DNA of 64,000 bases from positions 186,001-250,000 of the forward strand of contig NZ_JAEUAK010000010.1 of NCBI RefSeq assembly GCF_019511345.1, written 5' to 3'. Origin of the DNA: Rhizobium mesosinicum. GTDB taxonomy: Bacteria > Pseudomonadota > Alphaproteobacteria > Rhizobiales > Rhizobiaceae. Below, piece by piece: positions 35,688 through 45,060 of the stretch. The notes under the pieces are model-generated. The model ran no database searches. It was not told the origin of the DNA and saw nothing but the letters and a program-made list of their open reading frames with translations. Position 1 is the first letter of the stretch, and every line of letters begins with the position of its first letter. The translations under genes and the position numbers were made by a program.

Positions 35688-36524
35688 TTAGACGAATGCA
35701 AAGCGCAGGCCGTAGCTGCGGCTTTCCCCCGGCTTAAGCCAGTTGAATTCGCCCGCGGCCTCCAGTTCATCGCGCGGCACCCAGCGATGCGACACGGGCT
35801 CGATCCCGATAATATGCGCCGGCGCCTTCTGGTTCCGCCAAATCTGCAGATGCGGCAGCGTATCGGCGCGGAAACGCACCCTCAACGTCTTGCCGTTGAT
35901 GGCCGCGATCGGCCCGAGGCGGACTTCGGCGAAACCGTCTTCGGTGGCCGGAGCCTCGACGCAGAAGATGCCGCCCGGTTCCTCGCCAAAGGTCCAGGGA
36001 AAACCGCCGCCGTCGAGCATCTTCCCCTCGAGCCGCGTTCCCGCGTCCAGCCATTTGCCGCCGAGATTCATATGGTACATCAGAAAGGTCGGTACCGCTT
36101 GGCTGCTCGTATTGACCACGCGATCCTCAAGCGAGACTTCGCCTGTTGCCCCGTCGATCCGCCACAGGCGCTCGATGCGCTGAGGCAGACCCTCGACCGT
36201 GGTAATGTCGATATCGGCGCGGCATTCGGCATTGCCATTTTCGAACTTCGTCCAGAACACCTTGGCCGCGTGGCCGGAAGCCGAACCATGAAGTGGATAG
36301 ATCGTACCATCCGTGCCGGGAATTGGTTGCCGATGACGGATATGATCGGGACCACAGGTGAAAAGGAAGCCTTCGAGCGAATGATCGATTCGCGGATCGC
36401 CATCGTCAGGTATGGCGCGCTTGGGCGCGATATCGATGCCCTCGACGATGCAGCCGCCGATATCGAGCACCGATCTTTCATCCAACACCAGGCGCGGCCC
36501 GCGCGCCGCGGCAAATTCGATCAT
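35688..36524 (-). CDS. DUF4432 / aldose-1-epimerase-like protein
   Basis: 278 residues with the galactose-mutarotase beta-sandwich pattern: LHGSASGHAAKV, an EDRVVNTSSQAVP strand pair and FLMYHMNLGG. DUF4432 proteins are presumed carbohydrate-binding or epimerase enzymes. No sugar operon is adjacent, so substrate unknown. Single gene with 254 bp upstream before the divergent transpeptidase gene. Confidence 0.75.
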   Translation of the reverse strand: MIEFAAARGPRLVLDERSVLDIGGCIVEGIDIAPKRAIPDDGDPRIDHSLEGFLFTCGPDHIRHRQPIPGTDGTIYPLHGSASGHAAKVFWTKFENGNAECRADIDITTVEGLPQRIERLWRIDGATGEVSLEDRVVNTSSQAVPTFLMYHMNLGGKWLDAGTRLEGKMLDGGGFPWTFGEEPGGIFCVEAPATEDGFAEVRLGPIAAINGKTLRVRFRADTLPHLQIWRNQKAPAHIIGIEPVSHRWVPRDELEAAGEFNWLKPGESRSYGLRFAFV

Positions 36525-36778
36525 CGCTTGTCCTCCCGCGAATCTTGGCTGCCAATAGGGTTAGGTGGTGCCGCCACCCTGGTCAATCGAGGGCGAAACG
36601 GCGGCAGACAACAGCGCAGCTGGCGACTTCACGGGAACGTCATTTTCGCGCAAGCGTTTAAGAGTAAACGCCAAATACTGTTGTTTTTATCTTTTGTTCA
36701 GCACGGCTTAAGAAATTCCACACTAGCGTCAAAATTCGCAGGTGTGTGTCTGCCGAGCCACTGATCGAGGTGTGAGAC

Positions 36779-38167
36779 GTGAATCGCTTTTTGAAATCGG
36801 CCCTTTCCCTTTCGGCGATGTTTTTGGCGTTCGCTGGCGTCACACCGCAGCAGGCCGATGCGCAGCAATATGGCCGCAACAGAAGCGATATCGTACTGGT
36901 GACCCCGAGCGGCGAAATTCTCGATTACGTCCCGCCCGGCCGCGGCTTCGTCTATGCCCACGATTATCGTGGCAATCGCGTGCTGATCGACCGCTACGGC
37001 AATATCGTCGCCACCGAAATGCGCGCCCGCGGCTATTACTCGCCGCGCACCGACCGGGAAGTCTATTACGACGCCGACAACAACGATCCCTATTACCCTG
37101 ATGCCAACGGCTACGGCGACACACGCTATTCAGAGCGCGGCCCGGTCACCGGCTCCATACCGCAGGATGCCGCCATCGAGCGACGGCCGCTTGAGGATCA
37201 ACCCTATCCCGGTGACCAGCCAGGCCAGGACGACTACGCAGCGGTAGAGCCCGATCAGCAGTTTCCGCCGGTCGATCAGCCCCGCCAGGCACCGCAGGAA
37301 CCCGTCATCACGCTCAAGGACAAGTCTAAGCCCGAGATCGTTGCCCTCCAGGTCTTTCTCGATCGCGCCGGCGTTTCGCCCGGCGTCATCGATGGCCATA
37401 TGGGCTCCAACGTCACCAAGGCCATCTATGCCTATGAGCAAATGACAGGGACCAAACTCGATCCGAACAATACGGATGCGATCCTCGAAGAACTGCGCAT
37501 GAATGGCGGCCTGCCGGTCGTCAACTATACGATCACGGATGCGGATGCGGCCGGTCCCTATGTCGCACAGATCCCCGAAGATTATTCGCAGAAGGCGCTC
37601 TTGCCGTCCCTCGCCTACACCTCAGTCACCGAAGCGCTCGCCGAACGTTTCCACATGGACGAGAACTTCCTGAAGGAAATGAACCCAGGCGCGGATTTCA
37701 CCATTCCGGGCACCGTCATCAAAGTCGTCAATCCCGGCGGGAACAAGGCCGGCACTGTTGCAAAGATCCTTGCCGACAAGGGCCGCAAGCAGGTTTTCGC
37801 ATATGATGACGCCGGCAACCTCGTTGCCGCCTACCCCGCCTCGATCGGCTCCACCGACACGCCTTCTCCGTCAGGTACGGTGACGGTCGAGCGCGTCGCC
37901 TTCAATCCAGGCTACACCTATAATCCGAAGATCAATTTCCAGCAGGGTGCCAACGACAAGATCCTCGACATCCCGCCAGGTCCGAATGGCCCGGTTGGTA
38001 CGGTCTGGATGGCGCTTTCCAAACCCACCTACGGCATCCACGGCACACCCGACCCCTCCAGGATCGGCCGCACCCAGAGCCATGGCTGTATCCGGCTCAC
38101 CAACTGGGATGCGACGGAGCTTGCCAAGATGGTCAAGCCCGGCGTGACGGTCGAATTCGTCGATTAA
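36779..38167 (+). CDS. L,D-transpeptidase (YkuD) with peptidoglycan-binding domain
   Basis: 462 residues starting at GTG 36779 behind GAGGTG. Signal peptide (1-28), Tyr/Asp-rich region, a PG_binding_1 domain (about 180-240), a LysM-like stretch (about 280-325, LAERFHMDENFLKEMNP), and a C-terminal YkuD domain with HGTPDP and SHGCIRL at 434-440 (nucleophile Cys437). It forms 3-3 crosslinks or attaches proteins to the wall. Penicillin-insensitive counterpart to FtsI in this window. Confidence 0.93.
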   Translation: MNRFLKSALSLSAMFLAFAGVTPQQADAQQYGRNRSDIVLVTPSGEILDYVPPGRGFVYAHDYRGNRVLIDRYGNIVATEMRARGYYSPRTDREVYYDADNNDPYYPDANGYGDTRYSERGPVTGSIPQDAAIERRPLEDQPYPGDQPGQDDYAAVEPDQQFPPVDQPRQAPQEPVITLKDKSKPEIVALQVFLDRAGVSPGVIDGHMGSNVTKAIYAYEQMTGTKLDPNNTDAILEELRMNGGLPVVNYTITDADAAGPYVAQIPEDYSQKALLPSLAYTSVTEALAERFHMDENFLKEMNPGADFTIPGTVIKVVNPGGNKAGTVAKILADKGRKQVFAYDDAGNLVAAYPASIGSTDTPSPSGTVTVERVAFNPGYTYNPKINFQQGANDKILDIPPGPNGPVGTVWMALSKPTYGIHGTPDPSRIGRTQSHGCIRLTNWDATELAKMVKPGVTVEFVD

Positions 38168-38250
38168 CGAAGTCTATTCGCCCGATGTCTCAGCCGCGCG
38201 TTAGCCGACTGGAGAGGCAGAGCAACTCCACGTGCTCGTAGTTACAAACA

Positions 38251-38283
38251 AAAAATGCCCCGAGACAGGCCGGGGCATTTTTT
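38251..38283. terminator. Intrinsic terminator between convergent genes
   Basis: AAAAATGCCCCG (38251-38262) pairs perfectly with CGGGGCATTTTT (38271-38282) around an 8-nt loop; tracts on both sides make it usable in both directions. Confidence 0.9.
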
Positions 38284-38298
38284 CATCGAATATTATGA

Positions 38299-39009
38299 TC
38301 AGGCAGCGCTGAGCATCGCGTTTGCCAGCCGCACCGCGACCGGAAGCCGGCCCGGCACCTTGCGGGTGATTTCTTCAGCGAAACAGAGGGCGTTTTCACG
38401 AGCCTTGTCGAGGTTGCTGACGCGCATCGGGTCCATCGTATGCAGCGTGCCGCCGCAATCGAAGATGTCACGGAAAGCCGAACGCTCGATGATCGCCGTA
38501 TCGAGAACCGGCACGTGACGCTCACTCAACAGCGCCTTGACGAGCTGCAAAGCACGGGTGGTGACCATGGAGTTGACGCGGGTGAGCACGACCGAATGGC
38601 CGATTTTGATACCTGCCCTCTCCTCCAGATACTGCAGAAGTTCGAGAACCTGGGCGCCGCCGCGGGCATCCATGGCGCAGCCCTGGATCGGGATCAGCAC
38701 ATGGTCGGAGAGGCCGACGGCCGTTGCCAGCAGCGGATTGCGCGCGCCTGGCAGGTCGATGATGAAGTAATCGGTATTCTGCTTGTTTTCGCTGATATGC
38801 TGCGGCAGCGAGGCGGTCGTTACGAAGTCGATGACGCTGATGTTGGGCACATGGCCGGAGATTTCGTGCCAGCGCGAAATCCAGTGCTGCGGATCGGCAT
38901 CGAGGATCGTGACGCGGTAGCCCTGGCGGGCCAGTTCGGTGGCAAGCAGCAACACGGCTGTGGTCTTGCCGGCGCCGCCCTTGGTATTTGCGAATGTGAT
39001 GACTGGCAT
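38299..39009 (-). CDS. Orphan ParA/MinD-type ATPase
   Basis: 236 residues from ATG 39009; the 19-codon open extension upstream has no ribosome site. Deviant Walker A KGGAGKTT at 10-17 begins almost at the N-terminus, ILDADPQ and FIIDLPGA follow. No N-terminal helix-turn-helix, so it is the short ParA class, used for positioning proteins, flagella or chemotaxis clusters rather than replicon partition. No ParB gene is adjacent. A consensus CtrA site lies 100 bp upstream. Confidence 0.88.
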   Translation of the reverse strand: MPVITFANTKGGAGKTTAVLLLATELARQGYRVTILDADPQHWISRWHEISGHVPNISVIDFVTTASLPQHISENKQNTDYFIIDLPGARNPLLATAVGLSDHVLIPIQGCAMDARGGAQVLELLQYLEERAGIKIGHSVVLTRVNSMVTTRALQLVKALLSERHVPVLDTAIIERSAFRDIFDCGGTLHTMDPMRVSNLDKARENALCFAEEITRKVPGRLPVAVRLANAMLSAA

Positions 39010-39108
39010 ATTCTTAGTCCTCGAAGGGAAATGGCGCGAGCCGGCATCGCTCGTTGTCAATCGCACTGTCGGAGCATCGTGCGGTTAACCCATCCTTTCC
39101 AATCGTGG

Positions 39109-39123
39109 TTAACAAACTGTTAA
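39109..39123 (-). promoter_or_regulatory. Consensus CtrA box upstream of the ParA-like gene
   Basis: On the minus strand TTAA-CAGTTTG-TTAAC matches TTAA-N7-TTAAC exactly. It lies 100 bp upstream of the ATPase start. A further GGTTAACC occurs at about 39083-39090. Confidence 0.65.
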
Positions 39124-39194
39124 GCGGACCCGCTGAAATTGCGGCCTGCATTTTTCACATCATTAGAAATAAGCACGCGCTAAAAACAAAAAAT

Positions 39195-39218
39195 CCCGGA
39201 AAACCAAGGTTTTCCGGG
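39195..39218 (-). terminator. Terminator of the amine/alcohol operon
   Basis: CCCGGAAAACC (39195-39205) pairs perfectly with GGTTTTCCGGG (39208-39218) around 2 nt. On the minus strand it is followed by ATTTTTTG. It lies 28 bp past the alcohol dehydrogenase stop. Confidence 0.9.
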
Positions 39219-39245
39219 CTAGCTGTTAGGTCCGCCTTTATCTGT

Positions 39246-40400
39246 TCAGAAGCAATCTCTGAACAGGGTCTTGGTATTTTCGAGCGTCATTGCAACTGGA
39301 TTGCCCCCGGCGCTCGGGTCTTCGATGGCCATCGCCGCCAGTTCATCGATCCGGTCGGGGGTGATTCCCATCGCCGTCAGATTGTCTGGGACGTTGAGCT
39401 CGGAACGTAGCTTCAGCACGTAATCATAAAAACCCTCGAAACCGCCTGAAATTCCGAGATAGGCAGCCGCACGGGCAATTTTCTCTTCGATGGCCGAGCG
39501 GTTGAAGCGCAGAACAGCCGGCATGACGACAGCATTGGTCATGCCGTGATGGGTGTTGTAGACGGCGCCGATCGGATGTGAGAGCGCATGAATGGCCCCG
39601 AGACCCTTCTGAAAGGCGACGGCGCCCATGGCAGCTGCCGACATCATGTTGGCGCGGGCTTCCAGATCCGTGCCTTCACGGTAAGCGCGGGGCAGGAATT
39701 CCTTGACGAGGCGCATGCCTTCCAGCGCGATACCGGCCGACATTGGGTGGTAGAAGGGCGAGGAATAGGCTTCCAGGCAATGGGCGAAGGCATCCATGCC
39801 GGTGCCTGCTGTGATGATCTTCGGCATGCCGACCGTCAGTTCCGGATCAGCGATGACGACACCCGGCAGGAACTTCGGATGGAAAATGATTTTCTTCACA
39901 TGCGTCACGGAATTGGTGATAACGCTGGCGCGGCCGACTTCCGAGCCCGTGCCGGCCGTCGTCGGTACGGCAACGATCGGCGCGATGCCTTCAACGCTCG
40001 CCCGTGTCCACCAGTCGCCAATATCCTCGAAATCCCAGACCGGGCGCGTCTGGCCGACCATGAAGGCGACGCACTTGCCGAGATCGAGGCCAGAACCGCC
40101 GCCGAAAGCGACCACGCCGTCATGGCCGCCGTCGCGGAAGGCCTTGATGCCGGCTTCGAGGTTCTTTTCATTCGGGTTCGGATCGACATCAGCGAAGATC
40201 GCCCGGCCGAGGCCGGCATCTTCGAGAATGTCGAGCGCATTCTTGGTGATCGCCATCGAGGCGAGGCCGCGGTCGGTGACGAGCAGCGGCTTCTTCATGC
40301 CGAGGCTCTTGCAGGCGTCGGCCAGTTCCTTGATGCGGCCGCGGCCGAGCTTGACGGATGTCGGGTAGCTCCAGTTGGCGGTGATGTTGGCGCTGCTCAT
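39246..40400 (-). CDS. Iron-containing (group III) alcohol dehydrogenase
   Basis: 384 residues from ATG 40400, which overlaps the upstream aldehyde dehydrogenase stop by 4 bp; the longer frame has no support. NAD loop GGGSGLDLGK, PTTAGTGSEVG, and the metal-site region DAFAHCLEAY...HALSHPIGAVYNTHHG with the spaced Asp and His residues. It should oxidise a primary alcohol. With the ligase and aldehyde dehydrogenase next to it, a gamma-glutamylated amino alcohol is a good candidate substrate (inference). Confidence 0.9.
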   Translation of the reverse strand: MSSANITANWSYPTSVKLGRGRIKELADACKSLGMKKPLLVTDRGLASMAITKNALDILEDAGLGRAIFADVDPNPNEKNLEAGIKAFRDGGHDGVVAFGGGSGLDLGKCVAFMVGQTRPVWDFEDIGDWWTRASVEGIAPIVAVPTTAGTGSEVGRASVITNSVTHVKKIIFHPKFLPGVVIADPELTVGMPKIITAGTGMDAFAHCLEAYSSPFYHPMSAGIALEGMRLVKEFLPRAYREGTDLEARANMMSAAAMGAVAFQKGLGAIHALSHPIGAVYNTHHGMTNAVVMPAVLRFNRSAIEEKIARAAAYLGISGGFEGFYDYVLKLRSELNVPDNLTAMGITPDRIDELAAMAIEDPSAGGNPVAMTLENTKTLFRDCF

Positions 40401-41782
40401 GCTGTAACCTTCTTGAGATGGTAGGATTTCGGGCGCGTCAGATTGTGGAAGCCGATGATCGACAGCGAGCCGCCGCGGCCGGTTTCCTTGACGCCGGTCC
40501 AGCACAGAGCCGGATCGAGATAATCGGCGCGGTTCATGAAGACGGTTCCGGTTTCGATTTCGCGGCCGAGCCGCCCTGCCCGCTCCGCATCCTTCGTCCA
40601 GAGCGAAGCCGTCAGCCCGTATTGGCTGTCGTTCATCAGCGCCAGCGCCTCGTCATCGTTCTTCACCTTCATGATGCCAACCGCCGGACCGAAGGTTTCT
40701 TCGCGCATGAAAGCCATGGAATGGTCGACATTGACGAGGATCTGCGGCGCGAGATAGGCGCCGCCATCATCGGCCGGGAAGAGCTTCGGATCGACAAGCG
40801 CCCTGGCGCCCTTCGCGACTGCATCGGCGATCTGCTCGCGCACCACTTTGGCGAAGCGCTTGTGCGCCATTGGCCCGAGCGATGTCTCGGGATCGAGCGG
40901 ATTGCCGAGCTTGTAGTTCGAAACCCAGGCGACCGACTTTTCGACAAAAGCGTCATAGAGCGATTCATGCACATAGATGCGCTCGATTCCGCAGCAGCAC
41001 TGGCCGGAATTATAGGTCGCGCCATCCATCAGCGTATCGACGGCAGCGTCGAGATCGGCATCTTCCATCACATAGCCCGGGTCCTTGCCGCCGAGCTCGA
41101 GGCCGAGACCGGTGAAGGTGCCTGCCGCGGCCCGCTCCATCGAGCGGCCGCCTTCGACCGAACCGGTGAAATTGATGAAGTTGAAGCTGCCGGCCGCAAT
41201 CAGCGCCGAAGTCGTCTCGTGATCGAGGAAGACGTTCTGGAACACATCCTCGGGAACACCGGCTTCGACGAAGGCCTGCACCAGCCGTTCGCCGACGAGC
41301 AGCGTCTGCGAGGCGTGCTTGAGCACGACGGTATTGCCGGCCATCAGCGCCGGCGCGATCGTGTTGATCGCCGTCATATAAGGATAGTTCCAGGGAGCGA
41401 TGACGAAGACGACGCCATGCGCTTCGCGCTCGATACGGCGCTCGAACTTGTCGCTCTCTTCGACGACGAGCGGCGCCAGAGCATCGGCTGCGATCGAGGC
41501 GACATAATTGGAGCGCTCGTTGAAGCCGCGATATTCGCCGCCATACTTGATCGGCCGGCCCATCTGCCAGGCAAGCTCGGGCACGACGACATCGGACATT
41601 TCGTTGAGACGGGCGACACCCTTCAGCACCAACTGGACGCGCTCTTCGAGCGGACGCTTGGCCCAGGCCTTCTGTGCCTTGCGCGCACCCGTCACGGCTT
41701 CCTTTGCCGCTTCGAGCGAAAGCGCCGGACGCTCCGCGTAAACAGAGCCGTCAATCGGCGAAATGCATTGGATCATTGTCAT
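40397..41782 (-). CDS. NAD(P)-dependent aldehyde dehydrogenase
   Basis: 461 residues, ALDH superfamily. APWNYP at 129-134, general base Glu229 in GLELGGKDPG, and the nucleophile region NSGQCCCG (probable Cys263 in a run of three cysteines, 262-264). The usual length is slightly longer; the protein is short at the N-terminus but complete in motifs. Overlaps the alcohol dehydrogenase gene by 4 bp, so alcohol-to-acid oxidation is probably coupled. Confidence 0.92.
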   Translation of the reverse strand: MTMIQCISPIDGSVYAERPALSLEAAKEAVTGARKAQKAWAKRPLEERVQLVLKGVARLNEMSDVVVPELAWQMGRPIKYGGEYRGFNERSNYVASIAADALAPLVVEESDKFERRIEREAHGVVFVIAPWNYPYMTAINTIAPALMAGNTVVLKHASQTLLVGERLVQAFVEAGVPEDVFQNVFLDHETTSALIAAGSFNFINFTGSVEGGRSMERAAAGTFTGLGLELGGKDPGYVMEDADLDAAVDTLMDGATYNSGQCCCGIERIYVHESLYDAFVEKSVAWVSNYKLGNPLDPETSLGPMAHKRFAKVVREQIADAVAKGARALVDPKLFPADDGGAYLAPQILVNVDHSMAFMREETFGPAVGIMKVKNDDEALALMNDSQYGLTASLWTKDAERAGRLGREIETGTVFMNRADYLDPALCWTGVKETGRGGSLSIIGFHNLTRPKSYHLKKVTA

Positions 41783-41881
41783 GATCTAAATCCTGTTTTC
41801 TTCTAAGCCGCAGAGAAAGACACCTCGACTGGTCCTCCGCAGGAGAATCCAGCCGGGCGACGTTCCGCTTCGAATATGTTC

Positions 41882-43246
41882 TTAAGCTCTCTCGAAGCCG
41901 CGCGCCACTTCCCAATCCGTGATGCGGCGGTCGTATTCTTCCTGCTCCCATTCGGCAGCGCGGGTATAGTGATCGATGACCTCGTCGCCGAAGGCAGTTC
42001 GCAGCATCTCCGATTCCGTCATCGCCTTGGTCGCAGCCCGCAGCGTACGCGGAATCTCGCGGATATCCTTGCCGAAATAGGCATCCCCCACATAGGGCGC
42101 TTCCAGTTCCAGCTTCTTTTCGATGCCATCGATGCCGGCGGCAAGCAGCGCAGCGAAGGCAAGGTACGGATTGAGGTCGGAGCCACCGACGCGGCACTCG
42201 ATACGGATCCCCTTGGTCTCCTCGCCGCAGAGGCGATAACCCGCCGTGCGGTTATCCTTGCTCCAGACGGCCTTGGTCGGCGCGAAGGTGCCAGCCATGA
42301 AGCGCTTGTAGGAATTGATATAGGGCGCCAGGAAATAGGTGATCTCGCTCGCGTGGCTGAGCAGACCGGCAATATAGTTCTGCATCAGCGGCGACATGCC
42401 GTGATGGCCGGCATGATCGAAGAAGAGCGGCTTTTCTTCGAGACTCCAGAGCGACTGATGGATATGCGAAGAACTGCCGGCAGCGTTGTAGTGCCACTTC
42501 GCGAGGAAAGTGATCGCCTTGCCTTTTGACCAGGCAATTTCCTTGCAGCCGTTCTTGATGATCGCATGCCGGTCGGCCATGGTCAGTGCGTCCGCATAAC
42601 GCACATTGATTTCCTCCTGGCCGGCGGACGCTTCGCCCTTGGAGTTTTCGACCGGAATGCCGGCGCCCTGCAGGCCCTTGCGGATCGCCCGCATCACCTC
42701 TTCTTCCTTGGTGGTCTGGAAGATGTGGTAGTCCTCGTTATAGGCGCTGGCGAGCTTCAGGTTGCGATAGCCGGACGCCTGCGCTGCCTCATAGCTTTGG
42801 TCGAAGAGAAAGAATTCGAGCTCGGAGGCCATGTAGGCCTTCATGCCCATACCCTCCAGCCGCTTCACCTGCTTCTTCAGGATCGCGCGCGGCGAATGGG
42901 CTACTTCTTCATGTGTATGATGGTCGAGCACGTCGCAGAGCACGAGCGCGGTGCCTTCGAGCCAGGGAATGACGCGCAGTGTCGAAAGGTCTGGCTTCAT
43001 CGTATAATCGCCGTAGCCCTTTTCCCAGCTGGTCGCTTTGTAACCGGAAACGGTCTCCATCTCCATGTCTGTCGCCTGCAGGTAGTTGCAGCTATGCGTT
43101 TCCTTCCAGGCGCTTTCGAGGAAAAATTCCGCCTGGAAGCGCTTGCCCATCAGGCGTCCCTGCATATCCACCTGGCAGGCCAGCACCGTATCGATGCGCC
43201 CGTCGGCAACGTCCTGTCTGAGATCGTCGAGAGTATAGCTGCTCAT
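41882..43246 (-). CDS. Glutamine-synthetase-family ligase (gamma-glutamyl-amine ligase type)
   Basis: 454 residues of the GS catalytic fold. Metal-binding ELEFFLF at 142-148 (Glu142, Glu144), GQEEINV near 208-214, and SSSHIHQSL with His260. The adenylylation-site region of ordinary GlnA is not evident, and the genes around it are catabolic, so it is more like PuuA/IpuC/GlnA4-type enzymes that glutamylate amines than assimilatory GS. The acceptor amine is not known; the alcohol dehydrogenase favours an amino alcohol. Confidence 0.85.
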   Translation of the reverse strand: MSSYTLDDLRQDVADGRIDTVLACQVDMQGRLMGKRFQAEFFLESAWKETHSCNYLQATDMEMETVSGYKATSWEKGYGDYTMKPDLSTLRVIPWLEGTALVLCDVLDHHTHEEVAHSPRAILKKQVKRLEGMGMKAYMASELEFFLFDQSYEAAQASGYRNLKLASAYNEDYHIFQTTKEEEVMRAIRKGLQGAGIPVENSKGEASAGQEEINVRYADALTMADRHAIIKNGCKEIAWSKGKAITFLAKWHYNAAGSSSHIHQSLWSLEEKPLFFDHAGHHGMSPLMQNYIAGLLSHASEITYFLAPYINSYKRFMAGTFAPTKAVWSKDNRTAGYRLCGEETKGIRIECRVGGSDLNPYLAFAALLAAGIDGIEKKLELEAPYVGDAYFGKDIREIPRTLRAATKAMTESEMLRTAFGDEVIDHYTRAAEWEQEEYDRRITDWEVARGFERA

Positions 43247-43284
43247 GATTCATCCGCCTGAAATTGAAACCGGGAAATCGGGAC

Positions 43285-43369
43285 AACGAAAGGGCATGCG
43301 ACCGCAGGGATCAACCCGTTCGATGCCTTTTCGTTGAACCGTGATGGAGCCGCGCGATGCGGCCCCATC
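43285..43369 (-). other. Two inverted repeats between permease and ligase genes
   Basis: AACGAAAGGGCAT/ATGCCTTTTCGTT (43285-43297 and 43323-43335, one mismatch) and GATGGAGCCGC/GCGGCCCCATC (43343-43353 and 43359-43369, one mismatch). Neither has a U tract on the minus strand, so mRNA processing or partial attenuation between the two genes is more likely than full termination. Confidence 0.5.
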
Positions 43370-43390
43370 GTATAAGGGGAAAGCTCCTTC

Positions 43391-44941
43391 TCAGACTTCG
43401 CCAACCGCCGCCTCCGCGGCTGCGATTTCAGCCTGACGTTTAGCGATCGCCTCGCCGATCGGCGGCCCCTTGAAGCGGCGGCTCTCGAATGCGAACCAGA
43501 CGATAGCGGTCAAGACGAGGAAGCCTACAGTGATTTCCAGCGCCCAGTCGTTCGGCGGCTGAATGCCGATGTAGAAAATCAAAGCCATCGACAGGATGCC
43601 GAGAACGGCAACCACTTTATACAGCCCGATTCCCATATTCCAGGGTCCCATCTTCGGCCATTTCGCTGTTCCTATCGAGATGAGGCCGAGAGCGATCGGC
43701 ACAATGAAAGACAGGAACAGGAAGATGACCGTGCACGATACGACGATCGAATAGGCCGGGGTGCCGGCAATGGTAATCGCCGATGTAAACCAGACAAAGA
43801 GCACGGAAAGGATCGAGCCCGTCCAGATGGCTGCGACCGGCGTGCGGAAGCTCGGGCTGACCTTGGCGAGGACCGAGGACGCCGGAAGCCCCTTGTCACG
43901 CGAGAAGGCAAAGATCATCCGCGAAAGCGAGGTGACCGTCGCAAGGCCACACAAGAACTGTGAGACGAATATCAGCACGTAAAGAATGGTTTTGATCGTC
44001 GGGTTGACCTGCGCGTCCATCGCCCAGAAGAACACGTTCCAGCCCTGTTTTGCCGCATCGTCCATGTTCGGGATCATCAGCACGAAGGCGCATAGCATAA
44101 GATAGCCGAAAAGCGCCGACCAGAGAACCGAGGAAACCATGCCGCGCGGCACGGAAACCGCGGCCTTGACGGTCTCCTCCGAGGTGTGCGCCGAGGCGTC
44201 ATAGCCGGTGATGGTGTAGATCGGCAACAGCAGGCCGAGCAGGAATGCCATGCCTGTCGAGACGGTAGTCGGCCACACGAGCGATGCACCTTCGGTGCCC
44301 GTATAGTTGGCGAAGGTGAAAAGCCGCGAAATATCCCAGCTGGGGGCAGCAGCCAAGCAGACGATCGTCAGCAGAATAGCTGTTGCAAAGATCAGATATC
44401 CCGAAAAATCCGTGAGCTTGGCAGTCAGGCCGATGCCGAAATGATTGATGCCGGCCTGCAGCCCAGTGATGATCGCCACAAAGACGACGCGATGAAGGAG
44501 CGTGTCCTCTATACCGAATTGCGGCCCGAAGGCCCCGAAGAAGAAGTAGAAAGTGCCGACATTGATGGCACCGAGCACGGTGACGAGCCCGAGCAGGTTG
44601 AGCCAGGCCGACAGCCATCCGGTGAAACGATTGCCGAGGATCGAGCCCCAATGATAGAGGCCACCGGCTGTCGGATAGGCGGAGCCGATTTGCGCGAGGC
44701 CGAGGGCAAAGATGAACGATATCAGGCAGCCGAGCGGCCAACCAAGGCCAATCGCCGCTCCTCCCGCACCCGCTGTCGCCTGCCCGAGCGAATTGATGCC
44801 GCCGGAGAGAATGCAGATAATCGAAAACGAGATTGCGAAGTTCGAGAACGAGCTCATCCGCCGTTCGAGTTCCTGGGCATAGCCCATGGAATGCAGGATA
44901 TGCATATCCTGCTTCTTATCACTTTCGGTGTAGTCCGACAT
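43391..44941 (-). CDS. APC-family amino-acid/amine permease
   Basis: 516 residues with about twelve membrane helices. N-terminal RMSSFSNFAISFSIICILSGGI is typical of the GABA/choline/ethanolamine-type APC branch, and GYDASAHTSEET lies mid-protein. It probably imports the amine or amino acid that the adjacent ligase uses. Followed by two hairpins, then the ligase gene. Confidence 0.9.
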   Translation of the reverse strand: MSDYTESDKKQDMHILHSMGYAQELERRMSSFSNFAISFSIICILSGGINSLGQATAGAGGAAIGLGWPLGCLISFIFALGLAQIGSAYPTAGGLYHWGSILGNRFTGWLSAWLNLLGLVTVLGAINVGTFYFFFGAFGPQFGIEDTLLHRVVFVAIITGLQAGINHFGIGLTAKLTDFSGYLIFATAILLTIVCLAAAPSWDISRLFTFANYTGTEGASLVWPTTVSTGMAFLLGLLLPIYTITGYDASAHTSEETVKAAVSVPRGMVSSVLWSALFGYLMLCAFVLMIPNMDDAAKQGWNVFFWAMDAQVNPTIKTILYVLIFVSQFLCGLATVTSLSRMIFAFSRDKGLPASSVLAKVSPSFRTPVAAIWTGSILSVLFVWFTSAITIAGTPAYSIVVSCTVIFLFLSFIVPIALGLISIGTAKWPKMGPWNMGIGLYKVVAVLGILSMALIFYIGIQPPNDWALEITVGFLVLTAIVWFAFESRRFKGPPIGEAIAKRQAEIAAAEAAVGEV

Positions 44942-45060
44942 GACTTCCCCCTGTTGACAATCGCCCGCGGAATTGCGGCCGATCCTGTGCCAATAGTGCC
45001 CGTGGCTTTTCGCCTTGCGGGCTGTTCGCAGTTAAACTGCTCCCCGGGGTCTTATTCTTT

